From assembly GCF_950295315.1 (NCBI RefSeq), contig NC_080170.1:92860054-92924053 (forward strand): a stretch of DNA of 64,000 nt, written 5' to 3'. A model generated the notes under the pieces. The model saw only the letters and a list, made by a program, of their open reading frames with translations. It made no database searches and was not told the origin of the DNA. Below, piece by piece: positions 1 to 10,746 of this stretch; within the stretch, counting starts at the first letter, position 1, and each line of letters starts with the position of its first letter. The position numbers and the translations under genes were made by a program. This DNA is from Erinaceus europaeus (Eukaryota > Chordata > Mammalia > Eulipotyphla > Erinaceidae).

Positions 1-82
1 GCCCATCACCAGGCAAAAAAGACATCATCATTTTTCTTTAAAGTATAGAGACAGGCAACTGCCATACAAATCTGAAATCTGG

Positions 83-370
83 GGAGTCGGGCTGTAGCGC
101 AGCAGGTTAAGCGCAGATGGCGCAAAGCACAAGGACCGGCATAAGGATCCCGGTTCGAACCCCGGCTCCCCACCTGCAGGGGAGTCGCTTCACAGGTGGT
201 GAAGCAGGTCTGCAGGTGTCTGTCTTTCTCTCCTCCTCTCTGTCTTCCCCTCCTCTCTCCATTTCTCTCTGTCCTATCCAACAACGACAACAACAATAAC
301 TACAACAATAAAACAACAAGGGCAACAAAAAGGGAATAAACAAATAAATATAAAAAAAACAAAAAAAAAG
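83..370 (+). mobile_element. SINE-A (ERI-type, tRNA-derived), full length
   Basis: Complete young copy. A perfect 16-bp target-site duplication (CAAATCTGAAATCTGG) lies at 67-82 and 371-386, which fixes both ends. The RNA polymerase III A box (TAGCGCAGCAGG) is at 95-106 and the B box (GGTTCGAACCC) at 152-162. They are followed by a pyrimidine-rich body and a CAACAA/AAATAAATA tail. A functional tRNA is excluded because no cloverleaf closes around the two boxes. Reading frames through it are accidental. Confidence 0.95.
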
Positions 371-441
371 CAAATCTGAAATCTGGAAAAAGTGGAAACC
401 CCAAGAGGAATGTTGTAAATCATGGTCTTCAGATATTTCTT

Positions 442-703
442 TTTTTTAAAAAAAATATTTATTTATTTACTCCCTTTTCTTGCCCTTGTTGTTGTTTTAT
501 TGTTGATGTTGTCATTCGATAGGACAGAGAGAAATGGAGAAAGGAGGGGAAAACAGAGAGGGGGAGAGAAAGACAAACACCTGCAGACCTGCTTCACCAC
601 CTGTGAAACAACTCCCTTGCAGGTCGGGAGACAGGGGCTAGAACCGGGATCCTTACACTTTGTGCCACCTGTGCTTAACCCACTGCACTACCGCCCGACT
701 CCC
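442..703 (-). mobile_element. SINE-A, full length, inverted
   Basis: Reverse-oriented copy. The 18-bp TSD (GGTCTTCAGATATTTCTT) at 424-441 and 704-721 is perfect. The A-rich tail reads as TTTTTTTAAAAAAAATATTTATTT at its left edge and the tRNA-like head ends at the right edge in CGCCCGACTCCC. The B box has lost its CpG in this copy. Confidence 0.94.
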
Positions 704-721
704 GGTCTTCAGATATTTCTT

Positions 722-1056
722 CTATGGAAGGTTCAAATATTTTATAGTGAAAAGTGTCAGAAATACCACCACTCAATAGCCTGGGTTAAGTAGATAAGGT
801 TATTGAGATATATTCAAATAAACCATATGTCATGGACTTTAGGAGAGTTTTCAACAGCAGCCAGATGGAATAAAGCAAGCTAAACATAGAATAACTAACA
901 AAGGTTTTCAGAAGTGCCTGGAGAATGAGAGTATGCCTTGTGTTATACCAATAAATCAAAACCAGAGATGATCTGTGAAAACTGGAAGCCAAAGACATTT
1001 TTAATGCCCTGAAAACCTAAAGAGAATGTATAAAAGCTTGCCTTAGAAAATAGAGC
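722..1056. other. Unassigned unique-looking stretch
   Basis: AT-rich sequence with no repeat family or gene that I recognise. A TATA-like GTATAAAAG at about 1027-1035 lies just before the 5' end of the family R copy that follows. I give it no functional weight. Confidence 0.4.
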
Positions 1057-1470
1057 AGGGAAGAGGCAAGATGGTGACCATCTAGCAGTGCTGTGACTAT
1101 TCTCTGCCAACCAGAATCAACAAAACCCATATATAGGCAAACTGTGAGAACCAATAGTAACTGGGATAAGCCATAAACCAGAAAAAAAAAAAAAAAACTA
1201 AACACAGACCTCTAAAGGGTCCCTCTCTCCATTACCACTGTCGCTTCCATAAAGAACAGCACCTTATGGGCATTCCTAGGACCTTGGCTTTACCATAAAG
1301 CAATGACAGTAGGAATAGATCCAGTCTCCGAAGAAAGGCTGGGGATATCCTGCCCGGCCACTCGAAAAAGACTGGTCCTGAAATGGGTGCAGCCTGTAAT
1401 ATTCTTCAGATGTGACCATGAGCTATAAGCTCAGACCAATAGGAACTTAGAGGTTATGCAGGCTCTGATG

Positions 1471-1511
1471 ATATATATATATATACATATATATATATAC
1501 ATACATACATA
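1471..1511. repeat. (AT)n/(ATAC)n microsatellite
   Basis: Alternating AT with a short CATA/CATAC extension inside the family R copy. The related copy at 63182-63200 has only TAAATATAAATATATGGG at this place, so the tract grew after insertion. Confidence 0.85.
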
Positions 1512-1639
1512 CACTCTGGATGGAGGTTAATAGTTAATTTTAACCACAGAATTTTTTTCAAGAATGGGAGCGACTCCCTGCCCTAATCCAACTTTGTAGC
1601 CCTTTTCTCTACTCTGACACCATTCTCTCAGACAATATT

Positions 1640-1975
1640 CTTTTTTATCTCTTCTTTTTTATTATTATTTATAAAAAATGAAACATTGACAAAACTATAG
1701 GATAAGAGAGGTACAACTCCACACAATTCCCATCACCAGAACTCTATATCCTATCCCCTCCCCTGATAGCTTTCCTATTCTTTAACCATCTAGGAGTATG
1801 GACCCAGGGTCATTGTGGGATGAAGAAGGTGGAAGGTCTGGCTTCTATAATTGCTTCCCCGATGAACATGGGTGTTGATAGGACATACTCCCAGCCTGCC
1901 TCTTTATTTCCCTAGTGGGGTGGGGCTCTGGGGAATCAGAGCTCCAGGACACATTGGTGGGGTTGTCTTAGGCAA
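1640..1975 (-). mobile_element. Family R 3' fragment nested in a + strand family R copy
   Basis: Begins with the inverted tail (TTTATTATTATTTATAAAAAATG) and continues through TATGGACCCAGGGTCATTGTGG and CTCCAGGACACATTGGTGGGG. The host sequence is split after CAGACAATATTC and resumes at TTCTCCATCCTCAGG, where the copy near 63330 is continuous. Near-repeats around CAATATTCTTTT and CAATTTTCTTCT may be an eroded TSD. Confidence 0.7.
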
Positions 1976-2846
1976 TTTTCTTCTCCATCCTCAGGTTAGC
2001 TACCAAACTCAAGCATAACTACTATAGTTGTATGCCCCCAGGAACATGCCTAATATGGTTCTCGCTTTCTTCTACCCTAAAATCCCTATTATCATCTGCT
2101 CTAATTCTACTTTTTGGTTCCTGCTCATTAACCATCTTGTCTCAACTTAGGTCATGCCACCTTCCAGACACCAAGTTACAGATGCTACCATGATTCCATC
2201 CCAACTTCTCTGGGCAGACAATCTCACCAATGTGTCCTGGACCCCCACACCTCCAGAACTCTGGTCCACTAGGGAAAGATAGAAAAAACAGGCTGGGGCT
2301 ACAGATTGACCTGTCAACATCCATACTCAGGGGAGAATCACCTACAGAAGCTGGAACTCCTACCTTCTGCTCCCCATAAACAACCTTGATCCATACTCCT
2401 AGTGGGGGAGAAGTGATAGGATGAAGATAAGGGGGATCTGCACTCCAGCTCCATCAGCATCCAGACAGAGAGATGGAAAAGGAGGGGGACATATGGAGGT
2501 AGCTATGATGTTATGAGTGGCTTAGAGGGGAAGATAGCATTGAATTAGAAAAAGAAGGAGCAACTATGTATAAAGGTGGACAGATAGCTATAGAGAAGAT
2601 GGCTGGCCTATGTTTACAACCTTAGGGGAACTGTGGGGGATTGCTGGGGGAAAGTGGAGATTCAGAACTCTAGTGGTGGGAATGGTGTGGATTCAAACCC
2701 CTGTTAACATGTAATTTTGTAATATAAAAATAAATAAATAAATATAACAACCCTTCCTATCAAAGAGGGTATTATAGGACTAACTAAAATAATGGATATG
2801 TTTTTGTTGAAAAATTATGTAATTGGACAGTTTTAAAAAATAATAC

Positions 2847-2872
2847 TTAAATTAAATTAAATTAAATTAAAA
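2847..2872 (+). repeat. (TTAAA)n short tandem repeat
   Basis: About five units of AAATT/ATTAA, probably part of an A-rich retroposon tail. Confidence 0.7.
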
Positions 2873-2969
2873 CCTTAATAAATTGATTTAAAAGAGAGAG
2901 AGAGGATAGAGTCCCTGAATAACTACAAGGTCCCTACTTTTGGAAAATAAAGTGAAAAGTTGGGTAGTT

Positions 2970-3168
2970 GGGGCTGGGTTTTGGTGCACCTGCTTGAGCA
3001 CACATGTTACAATGCTCAAGGACTGAAGTCCAGCCCCGGTCCCCCCCTGCAGGGGGAAAGCTTTGCAAGTGGTGAAGCAACATTGCAGGTGTCTTTGTAT
3101 CTCTCTCCTTCTCTACCACCCCCTTTCCTACCGATTTCTAGCTGTCTCTAGACAATAAATAAAAAATA
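2970..3168 (+). mobile_element. SINE-B copy
   Basis: Head GGGGCTGGGTTTTGGTGC, then CACATGTTACAATGC, CCCCTGCAGGGGGAAAGC, GTGAAGC and GCAGGTGTCT, ending in AATAAATAAA. This is the older ERI-related layout with a shorter body than SINE-A. Confidence 0.85.
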
Positions 3169-3171
3169 TAT

Positions 3172-3670
3172 ATTTTAGTATTTTTATTTATAAAATGGAC
3201 ATAGTGACAAGAACATAGGATAAGAGAGGTACAATTTCCACCACCAGGCCCCCTACCCCCCTTGAAAGCTTTCCCACTCTCTATCCCTCTGGGACCATGG
3301 ACCCAGGATCATTGTAGGGTGCAAAAGATGGAAGGTCTGGCTTCTGTAATTGCTTTCCCACTAAACATGGGCATTGGCAGTTTGATCCATACTCCCAGCC
3401 ATACTCTCTTTCCCTAGTGTGGCAGGGCTCTGGGAAGGCAGGGTTCCAGAACATATTGGTGGGGTCATCTGCCCACAGAAGTCAGGTTGGCATCAGAGTG
3501 GCATCTGGGAACCTGGTGGCTGAAGAAAATTTAAGATATAAAGCAGAACAAATTGTTGACTAATCATGAACATAAAGGCAAGAATATTGCAGATCATTTA
3601 GTTTCTCCATTTTGGAAGAAGCTAGTAGGTCTATTTTAGGTATATTTCCAAAAAAGCTGAATAGTTTACT
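3172..3670 (-). mobile_element. Family R 3' fragment, inverted
   Basis: Inverted tail (TTTTTATTTATAAAATGGACATAG), then GGACCCAGGATCATTG, GCTTCTGTAATTGC, CAGAACATATTGGTGGGG and CTCCATTTTGGAAGAAGC. The order matches the longer inverted copy at 37575-38518. It ends about 200 bp before a copy in the opposite orientation. Confidence 0.8.
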
Positions 3671-3869
3671 GAGATGGGGAAAGCTTGGGAAGAAACTTGC
3701 TGACACATTAGTGATATCAAGAGTTTATGTACAACCAACTCAAACCTCTTATATTTACCATATTATCAACAACATATGCATTATCAGTGTCTGTATAAAA
3801 TAACCTAATAAAGTCACCTTGAAATGATAAAAGAAAATCAATATGCAGATTAAAACTATTTATAAAATT

Positions 3870-4800
3870 TCTGTGGCAGGACAACATAGTGGACCCTTTT
3901 GTGGGTCTCTACATGACCTTGCCCTCAATGTGGCTCAACACTGGTGGGACTGCCCCATTCTCCAAAGGGAGGTTGGGTCAACATACTCTGTCATTCCAGG
4001 AAGACAGGTCCTGTAATGAGTGCAGCCTAGAATGTTCCTAGCAATTACTACAGACTGAAAATTCAGACTGATAGGGATGCAGAGGTAACACAGGCTCCTG
4101 TGCTGAATATGGGCCCTAGATCTAATTGATAGGGTTTATTTATAGTTAACAATATTTATATACTTTCCTCATATTTGGGAGCTACTCTCCCCTGGTCCAA
4201 CTTTTCTCATCCTATTCCCAACTCTGACACCATCTCCCCAGACAGTAAGTACCTTTAGCCCACATGCATGTTAGTTGTTGGGCTCAGGGAAAAATTAGTA
4301 AAGCCATGTGCACCTTGGGATATACCTAAAATAGACTTACTAACCTTTTCCAAAATGGAGACTCCAACTCTCATCTGCAATATTCTTACCTTTAGGTTCC
4401 TGATTATTAAACAATTTGTTCTGCCTTATATCTTAATACTTTTTTTAGCCACCAAGTTGCAGATACTACCATGACATCAACCTGACTTCCTTGTGCAGAC
4501 AACCTCACCAATGTGTCCTGGAACCCCACCTCCCCAGAACCTTGCTCCACTAGAGAAAGAGAGAGATAGGCTGGAAATATAGATCAACCTCACAACACCC
4601 ATGTTCAGCGGGGAAGCAATTACAGAAGCCAGACCTTCCACCTTCTGTACCCCATAATGATCCTGGGTCCATGGTCCCAGAGGGATAAAGAAAGGAAAGC
4701 TTCTAATGAACGGAATGTGATACAGAACTCTAGTGATGGGAATTGTGTGGAATAGTACCTCTCTTATACCATGGTCTTGCCAATTATTATTAAATCAATT
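3870..4800 (+). mobile_element. Family R copy, about 0.93 kb
   Basis: Contains the standard blocks in order: CAACATAGTGGACCC, GAGTGCAGCC, ATATGGGCCC, GGGAGCTACTCTCC, CCACCAAGTTGCAGAT, CACCAATGTGTCCTGGA, CAGCGGGGAAGCAATTACAG, ACCCCATAATGATCC and GGGAATTGTGTGGA. No ORF is maintained. Together with 3172-3670 it forms a potential foldback. Confidence 0.8.
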
Positions 4801-5803
4801 GTTTCCCTATGGCAAGTGAATTCCTAAAAAAATACAGTGAAAACTGTAACAAAACTACTATGTTATACACCATAAATACACAAATAAATCAGAGACTTTC
4901 TTTCCCTGACATTGAAGCAAGCTGCCACGCTTTCTACAGCTACAGTGTTAAGAATTATGCCAATAATCACTTTGCGTCTTTCATGTTCAATGGCATACAT
5001 AGCTTGGTATCTATGACAGAGACTATCTGGCCTTCCAAAAAAACCAAATAGTAGTATATATATTACAACTCATTTCAGAAAGTTTGTTGCTCCTTGCACA
5101 AAGATATTTTCAAGAGCACTGAGTCAGCACATAAAAACAACCACAGTAAGCTGGCAAGGTATGCCAACCAAACTTTTTGTGAATGTTATTTCTCATAAGC
5201 ATCTTGTATAAGCAGGGAAAAGGAAAATCTGGAGATTAAAAGAGCAAAACCCTGTACTTTGCATAGTGGGAAGATAGAAGAACAAAGCACAAAAACTGAA
5301 GATAAATTGTGCTGGTGGCCCAACATGCCTGAGGTGCATGCAGATAAGACCTCATATTGCAAATAATGACCAACCCCAGTGGACTGGCAGTGGATGAGGG
5401 CCACCCAACTTTAATTCTGGTCTAGGGAGGCAGAAAGGGACTGACCTTTGATGGGAATCTAGTTTAAAGGCTGACTATAGGTCCTTTCAAGTATAGATCC
5501 CAAAGAAGTTCTATAGTAAACTTTTCAAAAAAAAAAAAAAGAAAAAAGCCAGCCTAATCTTTGTTTTTTGACATAGTAGAAGTTCATTTGGATGACTTAA
5601 ATTAATGTTTCAGTATTTACAGTAACTTTTTAATCAGGGAAGAGAATGTCAGTGGTAAAAGATTAAGATCTTGACTAACAAAATAAACAAATAAAAAACT
5701 ACCATGCTGTAAAATAAAAACCATATATGCCATTGTTTATTAAACTTTATATCTTGCAATGTGAACATACTTGTAGTTAGGATAGTAATAATCATAAGGG
5801 ACA
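4801..5803. other. Unassigned stretch
   Basis: About 1 kb of AT-rich sequence in which I recognise no repeat or gene. Frames up to 80 codons have no recognisable product. A short A-run lies at 5528-5541. Confidence 0.4.
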
Positions 5804-5817
5804 CATGCATACTTTCT

Positions 5818-6117
5818 TTTTTTTTTAATTTAATTTTATTTTATTTTATTTATTTATTCCCTTTTGTTGCCCTTGTTGTTTTATTGTTGTAGTTATTATT
5901 GTTGTTGTCATCGTTGTTGGTTAGGACAGAGAGAAATGGAGAGAGGAGGGGAAGACAGAGAGGAGGAGAGAAAGATAGACACCTGCAGACCTGCTTCACC
6001 ACCTGTGAAGCGACTCCCCTGCAGGTGGGGAGCTGGGGTTCGAACCGGGATCCTTATGCCAGTCCTTGTGCTTTGCGCCACCTGCGCTTAACCCACTGCG
6101 CTACAGCCCGACTCCCT
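5818..6117 (-). mobile_element. SINE-A, full length, inverted
   Basis: Perfect 14-bp TSD (CATGCATACTTTCT) at 5804-5817 and 6118-6131. The B box in reverse (GGGTTCGAACC) is intact with its CpG, and the head ends in GCTACAGCCCGACTCC. A young insertion. Confidence 0.94.
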
Positions 6118-6131
6118 CATGCATACTTTCT

Positions 6132-6580
6132 GTATTTGAACTAAAACTTATTTTCAACTTTCTTTAAACAAACAAAACAATAAATTATGTACGATGACTG
6201 ACTTTCTTTTTTTTTTATTGTGCCTTTATAAACAATGTGTATTCGTTTGTAAATTAAGTACAACATAGGTCATAAAGAAAACATCCAGAAATGGAAACAA
6301 GAATATACTGAAAAAGTGTAATTTTGTACTATTGTAAAAATCTTATTACTCATTGAAGATGATTCATTTAAATATTTATAGATTACTACTAGGTTTGAGA
6401 TACTGGGGATAAAGTATATTATGTATATTTTACTTTGCTGGAACTTATATCTACTGGAAAATTCTGTCATTTAATACTTAAGCATGAAAACCATTAATCA
6501 CATTTAAATTTCAATTAATATTTGTCATTAATTTCTGGCTACTCAATAAAAAATATGGTTTTTATCACTTTTGGGGGGAA
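6132..6580. other. Unassigned AT-rich stretch
   Basis: No gene or repeat recognised. Poly(T) at 6208-6217 may mark the tail of an eroded inverted retroposon. Confidence 0.35.
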
Positions 6581-6906
6581 ATACTGGTTAATGAGTCAAT
6601 TCCATTTCTCCCCAAGATAGGTGTTGGCACAACAAAGTCTGCTTCCATCTTTCATCTTCCTCTGCCCTAAACCACCTACCAACTCCCTCCCACCTCAGCC
6701 CTTTTGAATCTTTGTATTAGCTGAAATGAATTTTAGTTTGTTAAAAGTTCAATCCTATATGTCCCCTTGTTTTCTTAGTTGCAAGTGAGATCATTCTGTA
6801 TTTGTCATTCTGGCATATTTCATTCACATTTTAATCCTTCCAGTTCCATCCATGTTGTAACATAAGAAAAGATTTCATCTTTTCTTACAGCTGACTAGAA
6901 TTCAGT

Positions 6907-7045
6907 TTTATATATATATATATATAGATAGATAGATAGATAGATAGATATAGATATAGATATAGATATAGATATAGATATAGATATAGATATAGATATA
7001 GATATAGATAGATATCTATATAGATATATAGATATATATCTCCCT
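6907..7045. repeat. Compound (TA)n(GATA)n(TAGATA)n microsatellite
   Basis: TA repeats, then seven GATA-type units, then about a dozen units alternating TAGATA and GATATA, ending in GATAGATATCTATATAGATATA. The tract sits where the surrounding L1 has a TATATATA segment and was probably seeded by it. Confidence 0.9.
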
Positions 7046-7188
7046 TAAGAACTCATCTGTGGTTTGGGCATCCAAATTTTGGCTACTACAAACAGTGCTG
7101 CAACAAACATAAGTATGCACAGATCTCTTTGGAGAACCACTTTTATATTCTTTAGATAGATTCCTAAGAGAACTGCTAAATTGAATGG

Positions 7189-7464
7189 GATTTTTTTTTC
7201 CTCCAGGATTATCACTAGAGCTTGGTCCCTGCACTACCTCCACTGGTCCCGGTGGTCATTTTTCATTTTTATTGGATAGGACAGAGAGAAATTGAGAGGG
7301 GAAGGGAAGATAGAGAAGAAGAGAGATAGAAGAAGATAGAAGATAGAAGAAGAAGAGAGATACCTGCAGACCTGCTTCCCTGCAGATGGGGAGCCAGGTC
7401 TCGAATAGGGATCCTGCTCTTTGTAGTATGTGCACTTAACCCAGTGCCCTACTGCCTGACTCCC
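7189..7464 (-). mobile_element. SINE-C copy, inverted, inside L1
   Basis: In reverse, the left part (CTCCAGGATTATCACTAGAGC to GGTGGTCATTTTT) is the extra 3' module also seen at 10990-11065, 18345-18400 and 47490-47550. The right part is the SINE body and head (GACAGAGAGAAATTGAG, CCTGCAGACCTGCTTC, ACTGCCTGACTCCC). Confidence 0.8.
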
Positions 7465-7730
7465 AAGAGATAGATTATTTTTAATATCTGAAGGAATTTT
7501 CAGACTGCTTTTCATAGGAACTTGACTAATTCCCATCAACAGTATAAAAATGTTCCTTTTATACCACATCCTTGCCAGCATTAGCTTTTGCCCTTATTGA
7601 TGTCTGACATAAAGTGTAAATTGGTATTTAATTTGTTTCAATTTAAAATATACTGATAAGCCCTGACATTAGCATTTTTCATATGTCTATAGGTCATTTG
7701 GATATCTCTTATGGTGGTAGTATTTGGGAT

Positions 7731-8045
7731 TTTTTAGTTACTTATTTTATCTCTGGTATATGAACTATGAATAACTGATACTAGATCTACTCTGAAGAAA
7801 TTGAGAGGATTTGAAATATGAAAAAAATATTTTATGTGTCATAAATGCTTTTGATTTAATAAAAAAGAAAATACTCTTTGCATTTAGGAATTTGCTAAAA
7901 CCACATCACCATTCTGAGATTAAGATTTGTCTTCTGTGTAATACAGATAAATGTATTTCTCATACCAATAAATGATTATTAAATATAAATATCTATTAAA
8001 TATAAATATTTACTGCCAAACACTGAAGTAAATATTATTGTTTTT
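7731..8045. other. Unassigned AT-rich stretch
   Basis: No recognisable gene. Contains a duplicated phrase TATTAAATATAAATAT at about 7977-8010. Confidence 0.35.
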
Positions 8046-8059
8046 AATTTTGTGTTTAT

Positions 8060-8228
8060 CTATATTTACATCTATTTATGAGGTGAGAGACACAGAGGTA
8101 GAGACAGAGAGAGACCAAAGCATAGATCATCCCTGGCTTATGGTAAAGCTGGGGACTGAACCTGGGACTTCTCAGTTTCAGGCTGGTACTCTACTGCAGG
8201 TGAAATTTCCCAGGTGTGCAATTATGTT
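8060..8228 (-). mobile_element. Diverged SINE-D-like copy, inverted
   Basis: GAGAGACACAGAGGTAGAGACAGAG, then CTGGCTTATGGTAAAGCTGGGG, ACTGAACCTGGGACTTCTCAG and CTGGTACTCTACTGC. The order matches the inverted SINE-D at 8230-8400 but with many substitutions, so this copy is older. Confidence 0.6.
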
Positions 8229-8229
8229 T

Positions 8230-8400
8230 TAAGATTTTACTTATTTTATTTTAATGAGAGGTAAAGAGGCATATAGAGAGAAACCAGAGCACTGTTCAGC
8301 TCTGGTTTATAGTAGTGCCTGGGATTAAGCCTGGGACCTCAGAGTCTCAGGCATGTAAGTCTTTTACATGACCATTATGCTGTTTTCCCTGCCTGTCTGC
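8230..8400 (-). mobile_element. SINE-D copy, inverted
   Basis: Reverse of the SINE-D consensus: CCAGAGCACTGTTCAGCTCTGG, TTAAGCCTGGGACCTCAGAG, CTCAGGCATG and TGACCATTATGCTGTT. The left edge carries TTTTACTTATTTTATTTTAATG, an inverted A-rich tail. Confidence 0.8.
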
Positions 8401-8609
8401 AATTGAATCTAGGCCATATCATTCAATCCTTACAATAATTTTGCAGATGACTTAAGCTAAGTTCTGAATAATTATTTTAAATAGTACAGGTTGTAACGTG
8501 GTCAGAAATGAAGTTAAAGCACAAGACTAAGTCCTCAGGTTTTTATCACAACGTCTTTCCATTAGACATCTCTTCATTTCCTCATCTTATGATTGTTAAG
8601 TGTTTTAAG

Positions 8610-8740
8610 AACTGAAGAGATAACTCATTGTGAAAGTGGACCTTGCCATTTGAAAGGCCCAGGTTCAAGCCCTAATGCCACAGTCCTCTTGGGCTGTACT
8701 ATCTCTCACTTTCCTTCTCACTAACATGTTAATTTATGTA
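8610..8740 (+). mobile_element. SINE-E copy, diverged
   Basis: AAGAGATAACTCATTGTG (A-box region), CCCAGGTTCAAGCCC (B-box region), then TCTCTCACTTTCC. The arrangement matches the copies at 20098-20255 and 25888-26055. Confidence 0.55.
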
Positions 8741-9919
8741 GGGGGGTATGTAAAAAGTGAGCCTAAGAGCAATAAGATAATGCATTTTTTGATGATGTTA
8801 TCGAGGAACTGTTTTGACTCTGACTCTGAAATCAAAATACCTTAATAGCTAATACATAGTCTAATAGATGAGTTTCCCCTGGGGAAATGGTCGGTATCAC
8901 AGCATTGAAATTAACTGGGCGTATATCTGATTGGAAACAGGGCTATAAATTGGGTACTTATTTTAAGTATTTAAGTATTTTTGTATCCTGAGTTAATGTG
9001 TCGTTGTTGGAGTCATAACTCCTCCTTCCCTCATCTATAAGTAGAGCTTGTCAGGCTCTTCTCCTTATGAACCCAGAATCCATTGTAGATGCCAAGAAAA
9101 TATCGTGTATTTGTTTCTAATCTGGTTAGATAAAACCTGAGTTGGACTGGAACACAATAACAATTTATGGGTAGGAGCTCCTATGTCTGTCAAAACATGT
9201 TAGGCACTTCTCAACAGCAGGCTACTTAAACTGTCACAGTGAATTTCGTAGCTACTTACAAAATGTTTGGAAGTTTGAAAGGAAAAAGGGTAAACAATTC
9301 ATGAAATTTACAAAACTCTTCCAGTATTTTGGAAATATAAATACTTTTCAACTCATAAGCTTCAAAATTAAAATGCACTGTACCGAATTTTATTTATGTA
9401 GACCCCAAGTTGCCAGGAGGCTAGAGTGTGTATATTTTTATGTTATCTTCCCATCACAATGAATTTGGGAACAGACCTAAGATCATGATTATTATTGTAG
9501 CTTTACAAACTGTTCCCTTTGAAAAAAAGGTTTTGTTCAATCCCCAAGAAACAACAGCAATATGCACCAGTATATACGAAAAAAGATTTACTTATAAATA
9601 TTTCTTATATTATATTATTATATTATATATTGTAATTATATATTATATTAATATAGTGTATATTATAATATAATGCATTAATACATAATATAAAATATAT
9701 TATATAATATATTATAGATAATATATTAATATATAATTATATATTATATTACATTACATTATATTATATTTTACTTATAAATATTTCTTATCAAAACAGC
9801 CTGCCAACCAAAGCAGGGAATGCTCTTGTTTCTTTCCTCCCTTGCCCAGAACAGTCACTTTGCTCATGTGATTTCTTAGACACTTTAAAGTAAGTCCAGA
9901 CAGCAAATAAGCAGATTAG
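8741..9919. other. Unassigned AT-rich stretch
   Basis: Apart from the low-complexity tract listed separately, I see no gene or repeat that I can name. The longest frame here (81 codons from 9428) runs into the AT tract and has no recognisable domain. Confidence 0.4.
9594..9790. repeat. AT-only low-complexity tract
   Basis: Almost pure A/T made of overlapping TATTATAT/ATATAATA words that can self-pair. TTACTTATAAATATTTCTTAT occurs at both ends (about 9589-9609 and 9772-9792), so the tract lies between two copies of a 20-bp phrase. Confidence 0.85.
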
Positions 9920-9923
9920 GTAG

Positions 9924-10128
9924 GGACCTGGTGGTGGTGCACCTGGTTGATCGCAGCACATGTTACATTGTGCAATGACCCAAGTTTAAGCCCTGTGTTA
10001 CCACCTGCAGAGGGAAATTTTGCAATGGTGGAGCAGTGCAGTAGGGATCTTTTTGTCCCTCTCTGTATCCCCACTCCCCTGTTGGTTTCTGGCTGTCTCT
10101 ACCCAGTAATTAAATAAAGATACTAATT
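9924..10128 (+). mobile_element. SINE-B copy
   Basis: GACCTGGTGGTGGTGCACCTGG, CACATGTTACATTGTGCAATG, CACCTGCAGAGGGAAATTTTGC, GGCTGTCTCTACCCAGTAATTAAATAAAG. Typical SINE-B order with scattered substitutions. Confidence 0.85.
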
Positions 10129-10246
10129 TTTTTCAAAAGAAAGTAAATAAGCTGAATGATACTAAGAATATTCTTTTGAGACCATTATTTCTAACTCCAA
10201 TGTAACTTCCAGTTCTAAAATTAGGAATTCTAATCCTGGGTTTCTA

Positions 10247-10534
10247 GCTCATTTTTTAAATTAATTAATTTATTTATTTATTTTTCCCTTTTGTTGCCCT
10301 TGTTTCATTGTTGTTGTAGTTATTGTTGTTGTTGATGTCATCATTGTTGGATAGGACAGAGAGAAATGGAGAGAGATGGGGAAGACAGAGAAGGGGAGAG
10401 AAAGACAGACACCTGCAGGCCTGCTTCACCGCTTGTGAAGCAGGTGGGGAGCTGGGGGCTAGAACCAGGATCCTTACGCTGGTCTTTGGACTTCACTCCA
10501 CGTGCGCTTAACCTGCTGTGCTACCGCCCGACTC
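10247..10534 (-). mobile_element. SINE-A, inverted
   Basis: Inverted A-rich tail followed by CCCTTTTGTTGCCCTTG and the full body and head (CTACCGCCCGACTCC). Compared with the consensus, a short segment around the GACTCCCCTGCAGG motif is missing near 10440. A partial TSD (GGTTTCT) flanks it. Confidence 0.88.
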
Positions 10535-10746
10535 CGGTTTCTGTCTTCTTGATGCCACTAAGTCAAGTGTCTTCAATAAAGTCACTCATTTAATGTCTCA
10601 GCTTCTCTATCTCTAAATTGAAAAGGATAGTATTTGTGCATTTTATTATTTACATAGAAACAGAAAGTAAACATCTGTATACTGCACTGTCCTTTTGGGA
10701 GAAAATTATGATTTATATAATCATTATCATCATCACTAAATGAAAT

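Larger units (their letters stand above)
1057..2745 (+). mobile_element. Family R retroposon, longest copy, L1-like at both ends
   Basis: The 5' end reads GGGAAGAGGCAAGATGGTGACC. CAAGATGG at 1067-1074 is the core of the YY1-type motif found at the start of many mammalian LINE-1 5' UTRs. The 3' end carries CAGAACTCTAGTGGTGGGAATG and an AAATAAATAAATA tail, as in the L1 3' fragments of this window. Between them lies about 1.4 kb without a long ORF, interrupted by an (AT)n tract at 1471-1511 and by an inverted family R fragment at about 1640-1975. The piece at 63048-64000 aligns by eye with the 1340-2660 part. I read it as a non-autonomous element that used L1 machinery. No clear TSD was found. 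Confidence 0.65.
6690..7730 (-). mobile_element. Old LINE-1 ORF2/3' end remnant, inverted
   Basis: Reverse complement shows L1 ORF2 C-terminal landmarks, such as the complement of GGCTACTACAAACAGTGCTGC and a stretch corresponding to LMGISQVPMKS on the minus strand. It is interrupted by the microsatellite at 6907-7045 and by a SINE-C at about 7189-7464. Sequence on both sides of each interruption continues the same L1 reading. Many frameshifts are present. Confidence 0.7.

Noticed and set aside
83..170. tRNA gene from the A box and B box
   Set aside because: The boxes belong to the SINE-A head. No acceptor stem or anticodon arm forms, and the same sequence is dispersed many times in the window.
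6907..7045. GATA transcription factor binding array
   Set aside because: GATA words here are units of a simple repeat inside an old L1; there is no evidence of regulatory use.
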